From: Anseranas semipalmata
Lineage: Eukaryota > Chordata > Aves > Anseriformes > Anseranatidae
Assembly: GCA_013399115.1 (NCBI GenBank)
Contig: VXAA01003849.1
Coordinates: 812,293-876,292, forward strand
Direction of reading: 5' to 3'
DNA: 64,000 nucleotides
The notes beneath the pieces were generated by a model, which did not search any database, was not told the origin of the DNA, and worked only from the letters and a program-made list of their open reading frames with translations. The position numbers and the translations under genes were made by a program. This document shows positions 36,272 to 49,994 of the stretch, piece after piece (the stretch's first letter is position 1; every line of letters starts with the position of its first letter).

Positions 36272-36300
36272 ACTTGACTTGGTATCTGGTCAAGTCAAGT
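36272..36300 (+). repeat. 10-bp perfect inverted repeat in TAPT1 3' UTR
   Basis: ACTTGACTTG at 36272-36281 pairs with CAAGTCAAGT at 36291-36300 over a 9-nt loop; an extra G-U pair is possible inside. It lies about 145 nt after the stop codon. Confidence 0.8.
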
Positions 36301-37988
36301 AAGCAATCTTTAACTTGCCTCTTGGAAAATGTGGTGGATCGTGAGTCTCTAGCCTGGTGGCAGAGCTGCAGTATCACTTTTCTGGAAAATAGACTGGAAA
36401 AAAAGCATAATCCTGTTCTGCATTATGAAACCACGCTTCCAGAACATACTACTTTTCATGAAGGTTCCTCCAGTGTAAGGATATTCCTGGAAATATATGA
36501 CAACATGACAGGAAGCTTGCCTTTCCAGTTATCTTGTTTTATTAAACATCTGCAAAGAGAATTCAGAACTTGTGCTTATTTCAACAAACACATAAAGCAT
36601 TGGTACATAAAACAGTAAGTCAGGATAGTTATTCTTGTCAACAGAAAAATCTTTTCAAGATGTATCTGAACTAATCAGAATAAAAATTTGCCTTTAAATG
36701 AAATATATACTGCACACTATTTTATCTAAATACCAAACGCCAAGGAAAGATCACAAATACAAAATACAATGAAGGTCCTGCTTAACTGGGCAAATATGAA
36801 ATATAATCATTTGTTGTGTTCAGCTGTGTCCTGCAAGGCAAATTATTTATAAAATAATTTTATAAAGCTGAGGATTTTTTCTTGCTGTAGGAAAAAATAA
36901 TAGAGGGGTACATCTATATGTCGAGGAAAGACCGTTAATTGTAGCATGCAGAAGTAGTGTTGCGTTGGAACTGTATGTATGGCATCAACGCAACAGAAAG
37001 GAATAATACACTGCATTTGGGGGGTTAACGGATAAGAATGACATCTGTGTATTAACTTGCCTGAGAACATGCCTATAAAAGCTCATACTGACAATCAAAT
37101 CAAAATTACCCATTTTAGTTGATTGGTTTTAGCCAAACTTAAATAGATGCACTAGGTCTATAAAGTGTATTTAAGCATTACAATGCATCTTACTTTCTGG
37201 TGTGAGGAGCAGTTGTGGGAGAATTGATGAAAGATGGTTTGGAATCCTGAAACCAAGAATGAAATAAATTTCAGATCAAAACTTAGGCCTCAAAAGAGAC
37301 CCTTCAGTTGGTGATAAATTCTTCATATATTGTTGTAAAAACACAGCATTAACTTCTAATGCTTTTCAGATATTTAAGTAAGCACCAGTTTCACTTTCTA
37401 AGGAAAAATACCATATGAGTACTTCAGTGCTGAACAAAATATGATAAATTTACTTTTCGCTATTTCACAGTTTGTCAGAGTGGGAAAGCTGGAGTTTATT
37501 TGGTTTATGAATATAAAATGTGAGTTTAATGTATATGCTAATCCCTGAAACTTGCAGGACTACAGTAGTTTAGCAAATGGAGCCAATTGCACAGAATTAC
37601 GATGTATCTGAGCAGACTCCGTAATGAAGTAGCTTTGCCATACGGGTTACTGTGGTCTGCTCTGGTGGGAACTTCTTGCTGCCGTCTGTCAGCCTCTCTT
37701 TGCCCATTGAGGGTGGCTGGAGTAATGGCCAAAATCTGTGGTTACTGTTCAGGGATGAAAGTAAAAGAAGAGGATTTGTGCTGGGGAAACATCTGAAATT
37801 CTTTAATTTTTGATGTATTTTATACTAATTGGAGATGTTCACACATTGAAATTCAGATTATCTGTCAATTTGGTGTATCTTATTTTTGAATTATTTAGCA
37901 GTTGCTAAAGGAAACTTGGAATTGCTTTCATTTTTTCTGTTGAATGACATTCTGTATCAATTTTATAAGTGCATCTTGTGTGAAACTC

Positions 37989-37994
37989 AATAAA
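37989..37994 (+). terminator. TAPT1: Probable main poly(A) signal of TAPT1
   Basis: Canonical AATAAA, 1.86 kb after the stop codon, with a U/GU-rich downstream element within 30 nt. Two earlier AATAAA hexamers (36679 and 37263) could give shorter 3' UTRs. Confidence 0.6.
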
Positions 37995-38015
37995 ATTCAA
38001 TTTTGTAATATTTGT

Positions 38016-41000
38016 TTAAAAAAGAAGTACAGTGTCAACATTTCTTTGTTAGTATTCAGTTGGTAAATTTGCAATGTATTTACTGTATTAAATTCTGATT
38101 TTCCACGAAGGAAGATTTTTGCAAATATGGGACAAGAATGTGCATGAGAACTGGTTTATCGCTTGCTTTATTTCTGTGTTTAGTGGCTGTTGGCTATCAC
38201 CACTTGTAGGAAGAAAAGATATTGATGTCAACCTATTAATAATGTATTTTTTAAAAGCAAAAGCCATCTGAATGAGAAATTTAGTGTCTTAAGGGAGGCA
38301 TACTGTACATAGTCAGTTACTAGAATTGGACTAGTTACACCTATACAGCAAAGCCAAATGCAATTGCAGTATATGCTTAGGCAAATCCTTGACTGAGCAC
38401 ATGACAGTGATAGTGACAGGATGGCAGCTAACTGCTCGTACGTCGTGGCCCAGATCCTCTTCTTGAGGCTGGGAGCATTTGTTGCCTTGTTTTCACAGTT
38501 TAATCATGATAACTAGATCCAAAGCAGTATAGCTGGGCTTTTCATATGGCAGCTACATCTCCATTTGTTGTGTAGGCTTAACACTGATTTTTTTCACTTA
38601 TGAATCAAAATAATTCAAAGGTATACTTGAGGTATTGAGTAGAGGACACTGCACATGCAACGCTTTCTGTTCAACTCTGAAAATCTGGTGAGGGCCCAAC
38701 TGGGCATGAAATTTCATTGTTTTCTCTTGCTCCAAGCTCTCTAGTTGTTCTCATGTTCTCACCTGTGATTAACAGGTTCCCCTTGAACATCTAGCTCAAC
38801 CTTTTTCATGAAAGGTTGCGGATTCATCTCTGACCCTGGATGGTCCTCTCAGAACTAAAGGTGGCTTGCTGAGGCGGCGGGGGGGAGAGAGCAAAACATT
38901 AAGACCAAATTTCTATAGATACAGTTCTTCATTTCTTTAGCTTTTCTTGAGAAGCTCTGTGTTAACAGTGAAATAAGAACACCAGAGGTTAAGCAGTGAA
39001 TAAATGGAGTTCAATTCATAAATCCCTCCACAATTAAAATCCAGACAGTTGTGATGCAAGCAGTGATATTTCAACTAAAGTCACAGTTGCCAAATTAATT
39101 CCAAAAGCACACATTGAATACAGTGTATATTCATAATGAGGATTATTCATTATGGGAGCATTAAGTAACAACTGTTTTCCATAGGATTATTTAATTAATC
39201 TTTTGAAACCTTTCAGATATTCATCAGCCAAGCAAAATTTCCCCTCAAGCAAAGTAGTTTTACAGTCACACGTACATTGTTGTCAAAAGTGCTTGCATCT
39301 TAATTGGGAGAGTTTGAAACTTTTCAACTTTGTTGTGTGTGGGTTTTTTTCTTTTTGTGGTGTGAAATTTTCTATATTCTAAATATTTATTTAGAATATA
39401 ATTTTTGTAAATCGACATACTTCTTCGGGTGACTTGATAAAGCCAGTATTTGCTCAGTTGTGGCTGCTATTGCAGCACAGCTGAGCTATTGGGGTACAGT
39501 TCTGAATCTATTTGGTGGTGGTAAACATGACTGAATGCAACTGAATTTTAGTACAAATGTTGTCAAACTGTGAAACTCTGAATCATTGCAACATTTTGTC
39601 TTACCAGTTGGGCTACTCCTGTACCAACTGTGTCAGTCTTGGGTAATCACGGGTTCAGAAATGCTCTTCATAATTCCTAAACAATGTTTTCTCCTAAAAC
39701 TTCAGACAAACTACTTTATCTTAGGATTTGGGGCTACGTTAATTTCATTTGACTCCAAGGAAGCAAATACTTCTGTATGAGTACTAAGCAGCTAGCAAAG
39801 GGGGCTGTAAGAAATGCTGAAAGCAGCACAAAGGGACCAGATTTGCCTCAACCAAATTTTTCTGTATGTAGTGTCATGAGATGCTTAGACTTTGAAGGCT
39901 CTCAAAAACACCTGATGTATCATTGCTGTAAGTCTTTTTCTCTCTGAGAGAGCAGTATCTTTTATCTGCCATGTCAATTAACCCTGAGCCTAGCTAGACT
40001 TTTTGCTTTTCTGGACTTTAGTATCTGTTATACTGTGATTTAGAAAAAACACTGCCAATAGAGGAGTTTGGATTGTGAATATATAATACCAAAGAATACT
40101 CTTTGATGAGCTTGCAGCTCTAACAACAAAAATATAAAATGATCATAGCTTTTAAAAATTTCTCCATTTTGTCAAAAGCACTACCTATTGACATGTTTGC
40201 AATGAAATTAATTTAGATTTTAAAATCTGTACTTACTGCAAAATACTCTTCCCACCTCCATTTCACACTACCGTTTGTGTAGATTGTCATTTCTTCCGTT
40301 CACTGCTACCCTGTAGCAGAGTAATGCTGTCAGGCAGAGCCAAGGCTTCACTCTTAATTTGAGGCAATTCTGTTTTACAGCCTAACTGCAGAGAGTGTTG
40401 TGCATCCAAGATAGGGAGAGGAATTTATTCTTTTTTTGTCAGTACAAAGATCGGGGTTGCAGTAGCACTACCTGGGGATGACTTTGATGCAAGTCTGTTG
40501 TGAGCTATATTTGCTAAATAAATCCTGTATTGCTGAATAGCAAATACTGTATTATAAAGCATCTATTAATTGCATGTTTTTATATCACAGATTATCTCAG
40601 ATTGGTTATATGAGAGCAATGTTGCTAGAAAAGTATATTTTAATAGAACAATTTCTGGTGTTCAAAGAAGAAACAGATTTATGTTGGAGTTGCTCATTCC
40701 CCTCTATGCTCGGTTTGTTGGATAAAAGTAGAGATGAAGTTAGCATGTATGTTGACTACTCTGAATATCAGAAAGGGTATGTTTCTGTGATGTCCAGTCC
40801 TGACAGATGCTTATATCCTCTGCTACATTTGAAAATAAATTACGTATCAAGGTAGCTCAGGAATCGCTAGATCTTATTTGATGCTGACAGTTAAAATAGG
40901 TAATACAGACTTAAAATTCGTAATTAAAATAGGTTGAATTGTGTAGTCTTGGGAGGTGATGCCTCTTACTGAGAAGTGTGGCAATGAAATGTAAAATGCA

Positions 41001-44000
41001 GCATTGGACAGCACATTCTTCAGCTCAATGTACAAGATCAGAACAGGGGTGTTTGAATTGGTGCCAGCAAGTACAGTCCTGGTGTCAGGCCTGTCAGTCC
41101 AGAGTTTGCCTGCAGAGTTGATATGAGCTTGACATTTTTGTTAAAGAAAGCAATATAGCCATCAGCCAACTTCCTTCTATAACCAAGGCACCAGGAGTTT
41201 TGCTAAACTTGTCTCTTCTGGAAACGTTTCTTGAGGTATCCTGTCTATATATACAGCCTCGAAGCTATGGGCCCTTGTTTTCAGGTCAGTTAACACCCTC
41301 TGTCCTTTGGACACCTGCAAGGCATATCTGCAATGAAAACGAATCTTGCACTGAGGCTTGGCACTAGCTACTGATTTGATTCACTGTCCATAATACAGTA
41401 GCAGAGCACCCACCTGTTAGGCTGATCACAGAATTCGAGTCGTCTTTAGTCACGATGACGGTGACATTGGACAGGGAGAGCTAATTCTGCTCCAGCTGTG
41501 GCAGTGGTTTATGGTGCCCGCTCTGCCATTTAGTGACCATGAGCTGTATTGCCTCCACACAGGCAGGAATAAATTCTCTAGCCAGTTTTCATGCTAGACC
41601 TTTGTTTCTTAAAAGCGAGGAACAGAGCTCTGGAGTATATTTAATCAGTGATTCTTTCCAGGTGTTTTGCTAATGATATCAGAGTCATTTTGTGGAATTG
41701 ATTTACTTGCTTCATGGGTCTTAAATTGGAGAAAATATATATATTAAAAAAGTATGTGAGGTAAGTTTCAGCTTTCAGTCTGAAACTTTTGGTAATTTAT
41801 TGCTATTTAAGTGATATGACAAGTTTAGTTTATGAAACAGTAAAATTCCCATAGTCCTGTTTTCAATCACGTGGACTTTTGTCCCAGCGTGCCTGAGGAC
41901 AGTAGGAGTGCTGAGTTCTTGATACTCTAACAAAACCACAAACCCTAAAAAAATAAAAACAGGCCCCATAGTTCAAAATAACCACTGTAAGGAGCAAGGT
42001 AATCTCTGGTGTGAGCAGCCCCCGAGAGTAGGAAGCTCTGGGAACAAGCCCTGTTAGTAAGAGATGATGCACAGTATATTTAGTTCACAGGTCTTACACT
42101 TTCTAAGTTCTCCTTATGGTTTAAACAGCAAGAAAATGAGCCCAGTCTTCAATCTGCTCTCCTTTCCATCATTTTGGATATGTCAGTTTTTCATTGGGTA
42201 TTCTAGTGGTCATCCAGGCCATAATCTGTAACTTTTTTTTAAGAAAAGATGACTGAATAAATCTTGTCTGTTGGAGGAAATATTCACACTGGAATTCAAG
42301 TGTGGAAGGGAGGGGCTCTTAGACTGTTAAAAAATGTTGGCTGTCTTGTTTTTGTAGTAATTACCTTTTCCTCCTCTAAACACAATTGCTGGCTTTGGGT
42401 TTGTCGTAAAATTCCAAGTAGCTGTCAGTAGCCTGTGGTGAGTAGTGAGATGAGTATCAAATTATCAGCATTATGAATTCACTTCTGGATAATACAAGCA
42501 CGAGGACACCTGGTAGCCTTCAAATACAATCCTGCAAAAACCAGAACTCCATAATTAATGTGAAGCCGTGGCCTAAAAGCCATGTGAAACCTGTTAAATC
42601 TGTTTAGTATATTGTGGAGCATTTGGAAGCCTTTCCTGATGTCTTGAAGAGGAATTGTTCAGAATAATGTTTTTCACAGGTAAAATTGTTGGTGAGTGAT
42701 TTTCTCCTTCTGCCCACCTTGGGATAACGCTAGGCAGACCAAGGCTTCTAAAGCCTGTGTCACTTACGTGGTTGCTGATGATCTACAAGGAGTATGTTTA
42801 TAATTTAAAAAACAATTTGGGCTTATAAATACCTTTGACAATTGGAAAACAGAAATGTTTGAAAATAGCTTCCGCAAATGCTGAACTTTATACCTGAAGT
42901 ATGACTGCAGGAAAAACACGCGTGTTGGCGCGTGGTTCCAGAGATACCTTTGTGTGTAGCTGTGGGAGGGACAAAGCAGGGGAAGGCTGTTCATCGTGAC
43001 TGCACGCTCACAAGCCTCTGAAAGAAGTGGGCTGTCAGCCTAGCTCATTAAAATCAGTCAAATGGTGCATGAACAAAATTCAGCTGTAATGCTGGTTACT
43101 GAGTGCTTTTGTTCCCTGGGCTGGGCTTCAAAGCACGCCTCTAGAAAAGTCCACGCTCAGCACTTGGGGAAAGTCTTCCTCTGAACAGCATTCTCTCCGA
43201 TACCAGCTGAGAAGCTCTCAGAGCGAGATCTGGGTTTGCAGACGAGCACAAACCCGCTTGTTCGCGGATCGGTCTAGTCCTTGACTGACTGGGCTGGGGG
43301 AAGGGGAGACCTGGGTAAGAGCAGGTATTTTCTCTCCGTTGTCACGCTGCTCAGGAATTTGGCCAGGTACGGTTTCCCTCTGCCAAGGGGTGCCAAGGTG
43401 AGGCTACAGCCTGAAGTAAACTCTGACAGGCTCTCCTAGACGTCGATTGCACACAGAGAACAGAACAGAAAATGGAGGCCTTTGCCAAAACCCACTTCGT
43501 CACCGTAAATAATGTGCCTTTGTATCACAGCACAAGAGTTTCCTATTTGACCTCATGCCGTAATAAATGAAGGGTACAGTTACATCCAGACAGGATCATT
43601 TTGGAGATGCTTCTCTTGCGTCTCCAAGCTGATGGCTAGTGCCCAGGGGAGGCGTGCTGGTGGTGACGGTGCTGGTGTGGCTTGACAGACACAAGGCAGA
43701 AGGCACCAGGCCCTGTTGCACTTGCTCCTTGTAAAATGGGGTGGATTTGTGTGCGAGAACGTAGCAGCATACAGCATGGAAACGTCGGTGCAAAGTCTGA
43801 GCTCCAGCCAGCCCCACCTGGAATCTAAAGTTGGTATTTTTAAGAGTTACCCTACAAGCAGAGCAGCTCCAGTCCTTCTACTACTGGAGATTTTTAAGCT
43901 ACTCTCCTTGTTAGGCCATACATTGGCCTAATGCATTGTCCTACCTACATGCACCAGTTGCAGCTTTGGATTACAGAAGATAGTCCGGCACACTAGACTA

Positions 44001-44479
44001 GAGCAGCTGCCTATACTTTGGGAGGCAATGTCAGAATTCGGATCTTTGTGTTTATTCTGTTGTTTTTTTCCTCTGTGTTGGCTCATCACAAGCTCTGGCA
44101 CCAGTGGCTGGATTCCCTGCCACTGAAGTGGTGCAAAGCAGCTTGGTGAGAGGGCTGAGGTTTGTCCTCTGAGCTGTCAGCTTGTTTCTGCCTGTGGTGC
44201 TCCAGCACCCACCACTGCACTCGGTTGCTTTACTTCAGTCTACTTTTTTTTTTTTTTTTTTTTTCCAACCTTGTAAAGCAAGCCCATTTCATTGTATCAA
44301 AAGCTGTATAGATGTCTTTATTCTAGCTCGGGTCCTGTCTAATGCAGAGCCCGATTCACGTACCTCCTGATAGATATTTGCGTGACATCTTCCTCACTCT
44401 TAAATGACAGATTCCACAACCTTCTTGAACAGTAAATATGTACACTGGTAAGCATTGTTATTACCTGGAGAAAGCTTTC
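38016..44479. other. Intergenic, no gene seen
   Basis: Moderately AT-rich sequence after the TAPT1 poly(A) site. The best ORF (93 codons at 40574) has no family likeness. GC and CpG rise modestly at about 43,190-43,450, not enough to call a CpG island. Confidence 0.65.
44244..44264. repeat. Poly-T tract
   Basis: 21 consecutive T in the intergenic region. Confidence 0.9.
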
Positions 44480-44800
44480 TTCTATCTGATTTAAATCTTC
44501 CTTACTGAAATTTAAATCCCCTACCTTTGTCTATCGGGGGCAAAGAGAGCAAATCTAATCTCTCCCTCCCCCTCATGTTCTCCTACATCCTTGGCAGCTG
44601 AGACTCTTCCTTGTTTCCCTTCAGGCTCCTTTGCTAAACAATCCAAATGAGTTCAGCTTCCCTTTGCGGACCCCTTGTCCCATGCTCATCCTGAGGCAGA
44701 AATTGGGCACAGAACTCCAGCTGGTGCCTTCTCCTGGAGCGGAGTTGAGCCAGAGGATTACATCAGCCAGCTGTTAGTTACCACAACCTGGTATGGGATT
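44480..44800 (-). mobile_element. Possible ancient CR1-like relic, minus strand
   Basis: The pattern cagaaattgggcacagaac, then ctccagctgg and a gagcggagt... stretch resembles the inverse of the CR1 ORF2 segment around the codons for [12 protein letters not shown] and its neighbours, seen in many old copies. Upstream tgatttaaatcttcc and gaaatttaaatcccc fit the 3' part. It is heavily diverged; I judge it by pattern only. Confidence 0.4.
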
Positions 44801-45143
44801 TGCTTCTTAAAAACAGCTTGCTGCTTTGCACCTAGGAGAGTTTGAATGCACTGCAAGATCTATATACTTTTTATGGAAATGCTTGCTTGTTCACAAGCCT
44901 GGACTTGCAGTGTTGTGAGTGATGACAAAATGTAAAATCCCGTATTAGAGCTGCTTCAGTGTATTTTTTTTCCTACCATCTCTTTGTACTTTAAGTTTGT
45001 TTTGAATTCCTGTCCTTTAGCGTATTCACATCCCTTCATTTATCTTTCTTTGGCACCAGCACACTACTGCTGATTAAAAATACTGCATGGCAATAGGCCA
45101 TGATCAGACTTCCACAGAACCTTACTTCTGTTGTGGTGATGTG

Positions 45144-45179
45144 TTGATGACTACACTGATGACTACACTGATGATGATC
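45144..45179. repeat. 12-bp tandem repeat, about three copies
   Basis: The unit tgatgactacac occurs twice exactly and then decays to tgatgatgatc. Intergenic. Confidence 0.85.
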
Positions 45180-46479
45180 AAGGACCATTGATAAATACTC
45201 CCCAGGTAGGATTTCACAGCAAGCTTTAACTGCTCCAGGCAATTTTAATCTTGACTATGTTTCCTTAGTTAGAGAACATCATGTAAGAGGGTATCAAAGG
45301 CTATGTCCCACCATGACCCTCAACACAGGATGAGGGCGGCAGCTGTGTCCCAGTCCCCATCCTTCGCCTGCTCGGGGACAGGGAGCAGCGCGCAGCTCAG
45401 GCAGTAGAAGTGAATGGCTTCCTCCTTCACCCCAAAGAGAAATTAACTCAGAGCTATTAAAGCAGACAAGGAATAAACTTTGGCATTCACAGGAAGTCAA
45501 ATATTTCTAGGCTGTTGCTGGGGATATTATGAGAAAAAAAAATAAAAGCTTCAATCATTGTGAAGATGATTGAATAGAGATTGATAGATCTCAGGATCTA
45601 TCAGATTCTATCTCTGAAATTTGGGCCTTAGAATAGTTCTTGCCCCCGTACGTAAAAGATGATCCTTCCTGTTAGTTCCTCTAAAATGTTATGTGTCACT
45701 TTAGACCGTCACTCACCTCTTCAGTTCTCTGTGAACCTGAATATGATTTAATCAGTGTAAGTATTAAAGCTTTCAAGGTCTCCTGTTTGTTTCCTAGCAC
45801 TAGTATTCAGGCACTTAAAACATTCAGTGGATGGATTCCCCCATATTCCTTCCTGTCCTCCCTCTGGATTTGCAGTAAGGACCTGATTTCTTCTGGTCCT
45901 TAGACTTCAGTCCAGATCAAGAAGTTACTGCCTACCAATGGACTTTCCTCATGAGGAGGATTCAAGCCTTTCTCTACACCTCACACAACATCACCCCATG
46001 GCTGGGGGTGAAACAGCCATCTTGGAAACACCATCTGTATGTTTGTCTGAAGGATGCATTTGGCCCTACCTGATCCTCAAGCAGAAGGATTAGGATTCAC
46101 AAGTCTAGAGCAACGTCATCACCACTTGCTTTCCTGTTCAAGCCTTTCACAGAAGTATCTTAGTTGAACAGACAGGGTTACCTGGCCATTGACTCTTGGC
46201 TGAGTCTTTGGATCTGTCCACCTTTGAGGCTTGGGTGCCCAGAGGATAACCCCATCTCCTGTGCAGGAGCCCTTCTATCATGCACAGATGAAATTCACTG
46301 ATCCCTTCTGTTTTTTCTACCACAGGTAACTGTGAAACTTGGTTTTTAGGTGAGTCACTTGTCATTTCCTGCAACAAGGAGTGAATCCTCACTTACTGGC
46401 AGGATACTGGAGCATCAATTTAAACCATCTTTTATTTGATGGCTACGTGTTAAGAGCAGAGGTAGAGGAAGCCTGCAAC

Positions 46480-46790
46480 ATGCTCATTTCCTTTTTTCTA
46501 ACCCTAGTAGATAAGGAGCACAACGAATCACTTTCTTCATAGCAACATTTTTAGTGGAAGGTTGGTGTCTCCTGTTCTTGATCATCTTTATCTAGACTAA
46601 ATAAGCTTATCTTCCTCTCCTCTTGACTCTTGTAATTTTTCTGCATCTTTGAAGTGTTGTCCCCAAAAGTGGAGGCAGTTCTCCGGCTGAGGCTTCAATA
46701 GCAACAAAAACAACAGAATAATTATTTCCCTTCCATGCGACATTCCTAATAATGTACCTTATGGTTGACAAAGCAAATCTTTCATTAAGT
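46480..46790 (-). mobile_element. Possible ancient CR1-like relic, minus strand
   Basis: The order of motifs (ttgatcatctttatctaga, then gaagtgttgtccccaaaagt, ggaggcagttctccggctga, then aataattatttccc) resembles old inverted CR1/L3 copies. No reading frame survives. Confidence is low, since this is a by-eye comparison. Confidence 0.4.
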
Positions 46791-49700
46791 TGTCTTTGTC
46801 AGCATGAACTTTGGACACATCCCATGTAGCAGCATGGCCGACTACACTGTGTCTGGGCTAGACTTTAAAAGGATTTAAATTCTTATGAATTTTATTTAGG
46901 CACTTGAATACTTTTAGAAAACAGATTTCGTTCATATTCTGTAGAGGTTGTCACTTTTCTTTATTAAGGTGCTAATAGCCATAAATATCACTTAATGGTT
47001 TTGCTTTGGGACCCTGAGGCTTTGATTATAGATAATCAAAAGTCACTTTTTTCAAGACCCACAGCAGGCAATTAAGATTCAATATCAGCTCCACTTACAA
47101 AGTCACTATCTTGACATGAAATCCTAGACGTAGTGCTGTGAAGGAGAGATGAAAGGCACAACCTTTGCTTGATTTCCATTGCACTTCAATAATCTTTACA
47201 TTTGCACTTCCAGTGAGGTGTCAAAGATTTGGAAGTTAAATTTTTAGATGAATATTGAAATAAAATACTTCAGGCAAGAAGTTAAGTCTCCTGAGCCTGT
47301 ACTCTCAGTGAAATACTAGCAGACCACGAAGAATCAGAGACATATTTCACCCTGACAGGCTTCCTGTGCAATGAATGTACTGTATATTGTGCTAATTTAG
47401 TGTAAAGACCCCACTCTTGGCAATAACATCTAATGAAAAAAAAAAAACTAAATTTGAACAATTTCTTAAAAATAAAAAAAAAAAGGAAAAACTAAAACAA
47501 CACACACAAAAGAAAACCACCACCTTTTTAAGGCAAATCATAGCAATTTCCAGGGCACTGCAATCTACAAGAATCTTTAAAATGATGTGGGACAGCTCCT
47601 CAGTTCTAGCTGACTTTTCCTAATTAAAACAAATTCAATTAGTAATTCCTAGATTGTAAGTTGAAAGCACCAATATAACTTGCCCTTCAATGCAGTAGCA
47701 CTTAAAGATACCTTTAATCTGAAGTAATTAATTAGGAAATATACTGCAGTTCCCCCTAGGCAATTCCCCTAGCAAACAACCAGCACTACTTAAAAGCTCG
47801 TCTGCCTGAAAGTGATATGCATATTAAAATGTATACCCCAAAATCTATACTAGCTTTCACTCAAGCCACAATCCTTTCTGCTTTTTGAAATGGGCAATAA
47901 ATCCCTGTGCAAATACAATACCATGCTTGCACATTTCAGCCAATAATCTTGAAAGTAATAAATCTCAATTAAGCTCCACAGCAGCACTTTCTCTGGCAGT
48001 GGGACATAAAAGACTATTTCCACTTAAGAAATTCGTGAAACGAAGTACAAGGAATCTAGCTCACTGACCCAAAATCTGCCTCATAGTAAGGAAGAAGGCC
48101 AGGAAGACCTATAGAGCTGGGTCTTCCTAAAGAAAAGCACTTCCCTGCTTTTTTGGCTCAGGGTAAGAAAGCGATATGCTTTACTGTCATTGTGCTGGGC
48201 TTGGTCAGAGGAATGTGCAAGTGTGATTCAAGCCCAGGCTTCAGTATTACCCAACCTGTGGTCCATCTCCAGTGTCCAGAATCTCTGGGCGGGTTCCACC
48301 CCTCTCTGAAGCACCATGATCAATACACACCATGAGACTTAAAAACAAACAGATTTTGGATTCCATTTTCTTTTCTTGGGACTCCAGGACATGATTTTTA
48401 ATTTTTTTAATTTTTCTAATTTTTCATTTTTGGAAGCTTTTGTCTGTAACCCTGAGAAGTGGAAGCTTATTCTTTAAAATAAATGCATAAATTTCAGATT
48501 TTCATACAATGAGAAGACCCCAGGAGTTCAAGCCTTCAGAAATAAAGCAAGTGCAAGTGTTGTGAGACTGGCAGGACCACGGTGAAAAAATGAGGCTTGC
48601 CACTTTAACTAAATGTTTTCTCCCAGGGTGAAATCCTCCTCTATTGCAGAGAACCCACAGAAGTAGTTTCGCAGAGAATTACCGTGTAATTATATGAGCT
48701 TATTAAAAGCAATCGTAGTGAGAACTGAACAACTTCTAATTCCCATCTCTGTCATGAGCGCACTAGTGAGTGTTGCCTCAGTTATGCATGCAGCTTCATT
48801 TTGAGGCAGCAATTAGAATAGGCACTTTCATGAACAACGTTAGCTGATATTTGCTTGCAGAACAATTTATTTTGACTGAAAAGTTGTCACAAGTTGAGTT
48901 TACAGCTCTATACAGCTGTCTGCAGCTAATAATAAGCTGATAATGCAATGAACGCTTTTTTCTAAAATGGCTTTTATTTTGCTGTTCTTCGTTTCTCTGT
49001 CTCTATATGTCTGGGCTTTGTCGATTAGCGTTGACTGGCCAGTGCAGCATTTCTATACAGCAACTTCTGCTGTTGTCATGAGATGATAGGGCATTTTGGT
49101 GGGGAACTTTTAAATGCTATTATTTCAGGATGATTCTGGCACAATATCCTTTATTTAGCACTGCTTTCTAAGCTGCATTAACATTTTATTCTGCTTTATA
49201 TTTTTATTACAATGCACTCTTTCCTTCTTTAGTGTATATCCAGGAATTCTTAAATCTGAGTCTTTTCCATTGAAGAATGTCTTACTCTTTCCTCACCTTA
49301 TGATTTCTACATCATCCTTGAATGATACAGTTAGAGGTGAGAAGGCAAGTCTCCTCCAGATCTTATGTACCACTGCAACAAATTTGGCATATAGAACTGA
49401 AGTAAGGTTTAGTAACATTGCTTGAAATGAATGCTGTTTCTCAAATATTCCTCAAAGCAAGCAAACTAAACTTTCCATTAATTTCAGACAGCTTTATTAG
49501 GACACACTCTTAAGAGAGTTTGAAAGCAGAGTAATGCCCATCTTCATTGTCTTGTTTGAGATAATGCAATGTCGAACCCTAGAATAGCAAATGTTGTGCA
49601 AATTTCGTAGGGGAATTATTTAGCATCTTCACAGGTTTCACTCCAGATTGTTGCACAACTGAACCAAGACAGTGAAAGATCAGAAAGTTCTGTCCATGTG

Positions 49701-49994
49701 TTCTAGCTACAGGAGAAAACTGAACGTGGATGCTTCTTTAACATAATCCTGCTTGTTGACAGAGACTCTGGTGTTGTTTAGCTGAGCCTGAGAAAGATCA
49801 AACAGGCCAGTGTTTCCTTTCAAACATCTCTTCAGCCTCACAGCCAGCACCCTGGCCCAAAGCCACATCTTCACAGACTTTCTTTTAGGGCCCTGCTACG
49901 TGTGCTTTTTGTGGCTGTACCCATGGCACGCCCCACTGGCTTTCTCCAGCTTTCAGCTCGCCTTCCCCTTCCAAAAGCGTGACCCGCCTTTTAA

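Larger units (their letters stand above)
36127..38015 (+). other. TAPT1: TAPT1 3' UTR
   Basis: AT-rich sequence after the TAA with no intron signal. AATAAA occurs at 36679-36684, 37263-37268 and 37989-37994. The last is followed by a GT-rich stretch (ttttgtaatatttgttt), so cleavage near 38,010-38,020 is the likely main end. The end is inferred, not seen. A perfect 10-bp inverted repeat lies at 36272-36300. The short ORFs in this stretch (114 codons at 36274, 69 codons at 37587) look like chance. Confidence 0.7.
44801..49994. other. Intergenic, no gene seen
   Basis: Holds the 12-bp tandem repeat at 45144, two small adjacent hairpins at 45551-45603, the possible relic at 46480-46790, a 9-bp quasi-palindrome at 47021-47040 and A-rich stretches near 47,430-47,500. 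All ORFs are under 85 codons and unlike known families. Confidence 0.65.

Noticed and set aside
36274..36618. 114-codon ORF in the TAPT1 3' UTR
   Set aside because: Starts within the UTR hairpin area, no known domain, no conserved-looking codon pattern.
43190..43450. CpG-richer stretch as a promoter CpG island
   Set aside because: CpG density is only modest and short; no first exon or transcript signal follows.
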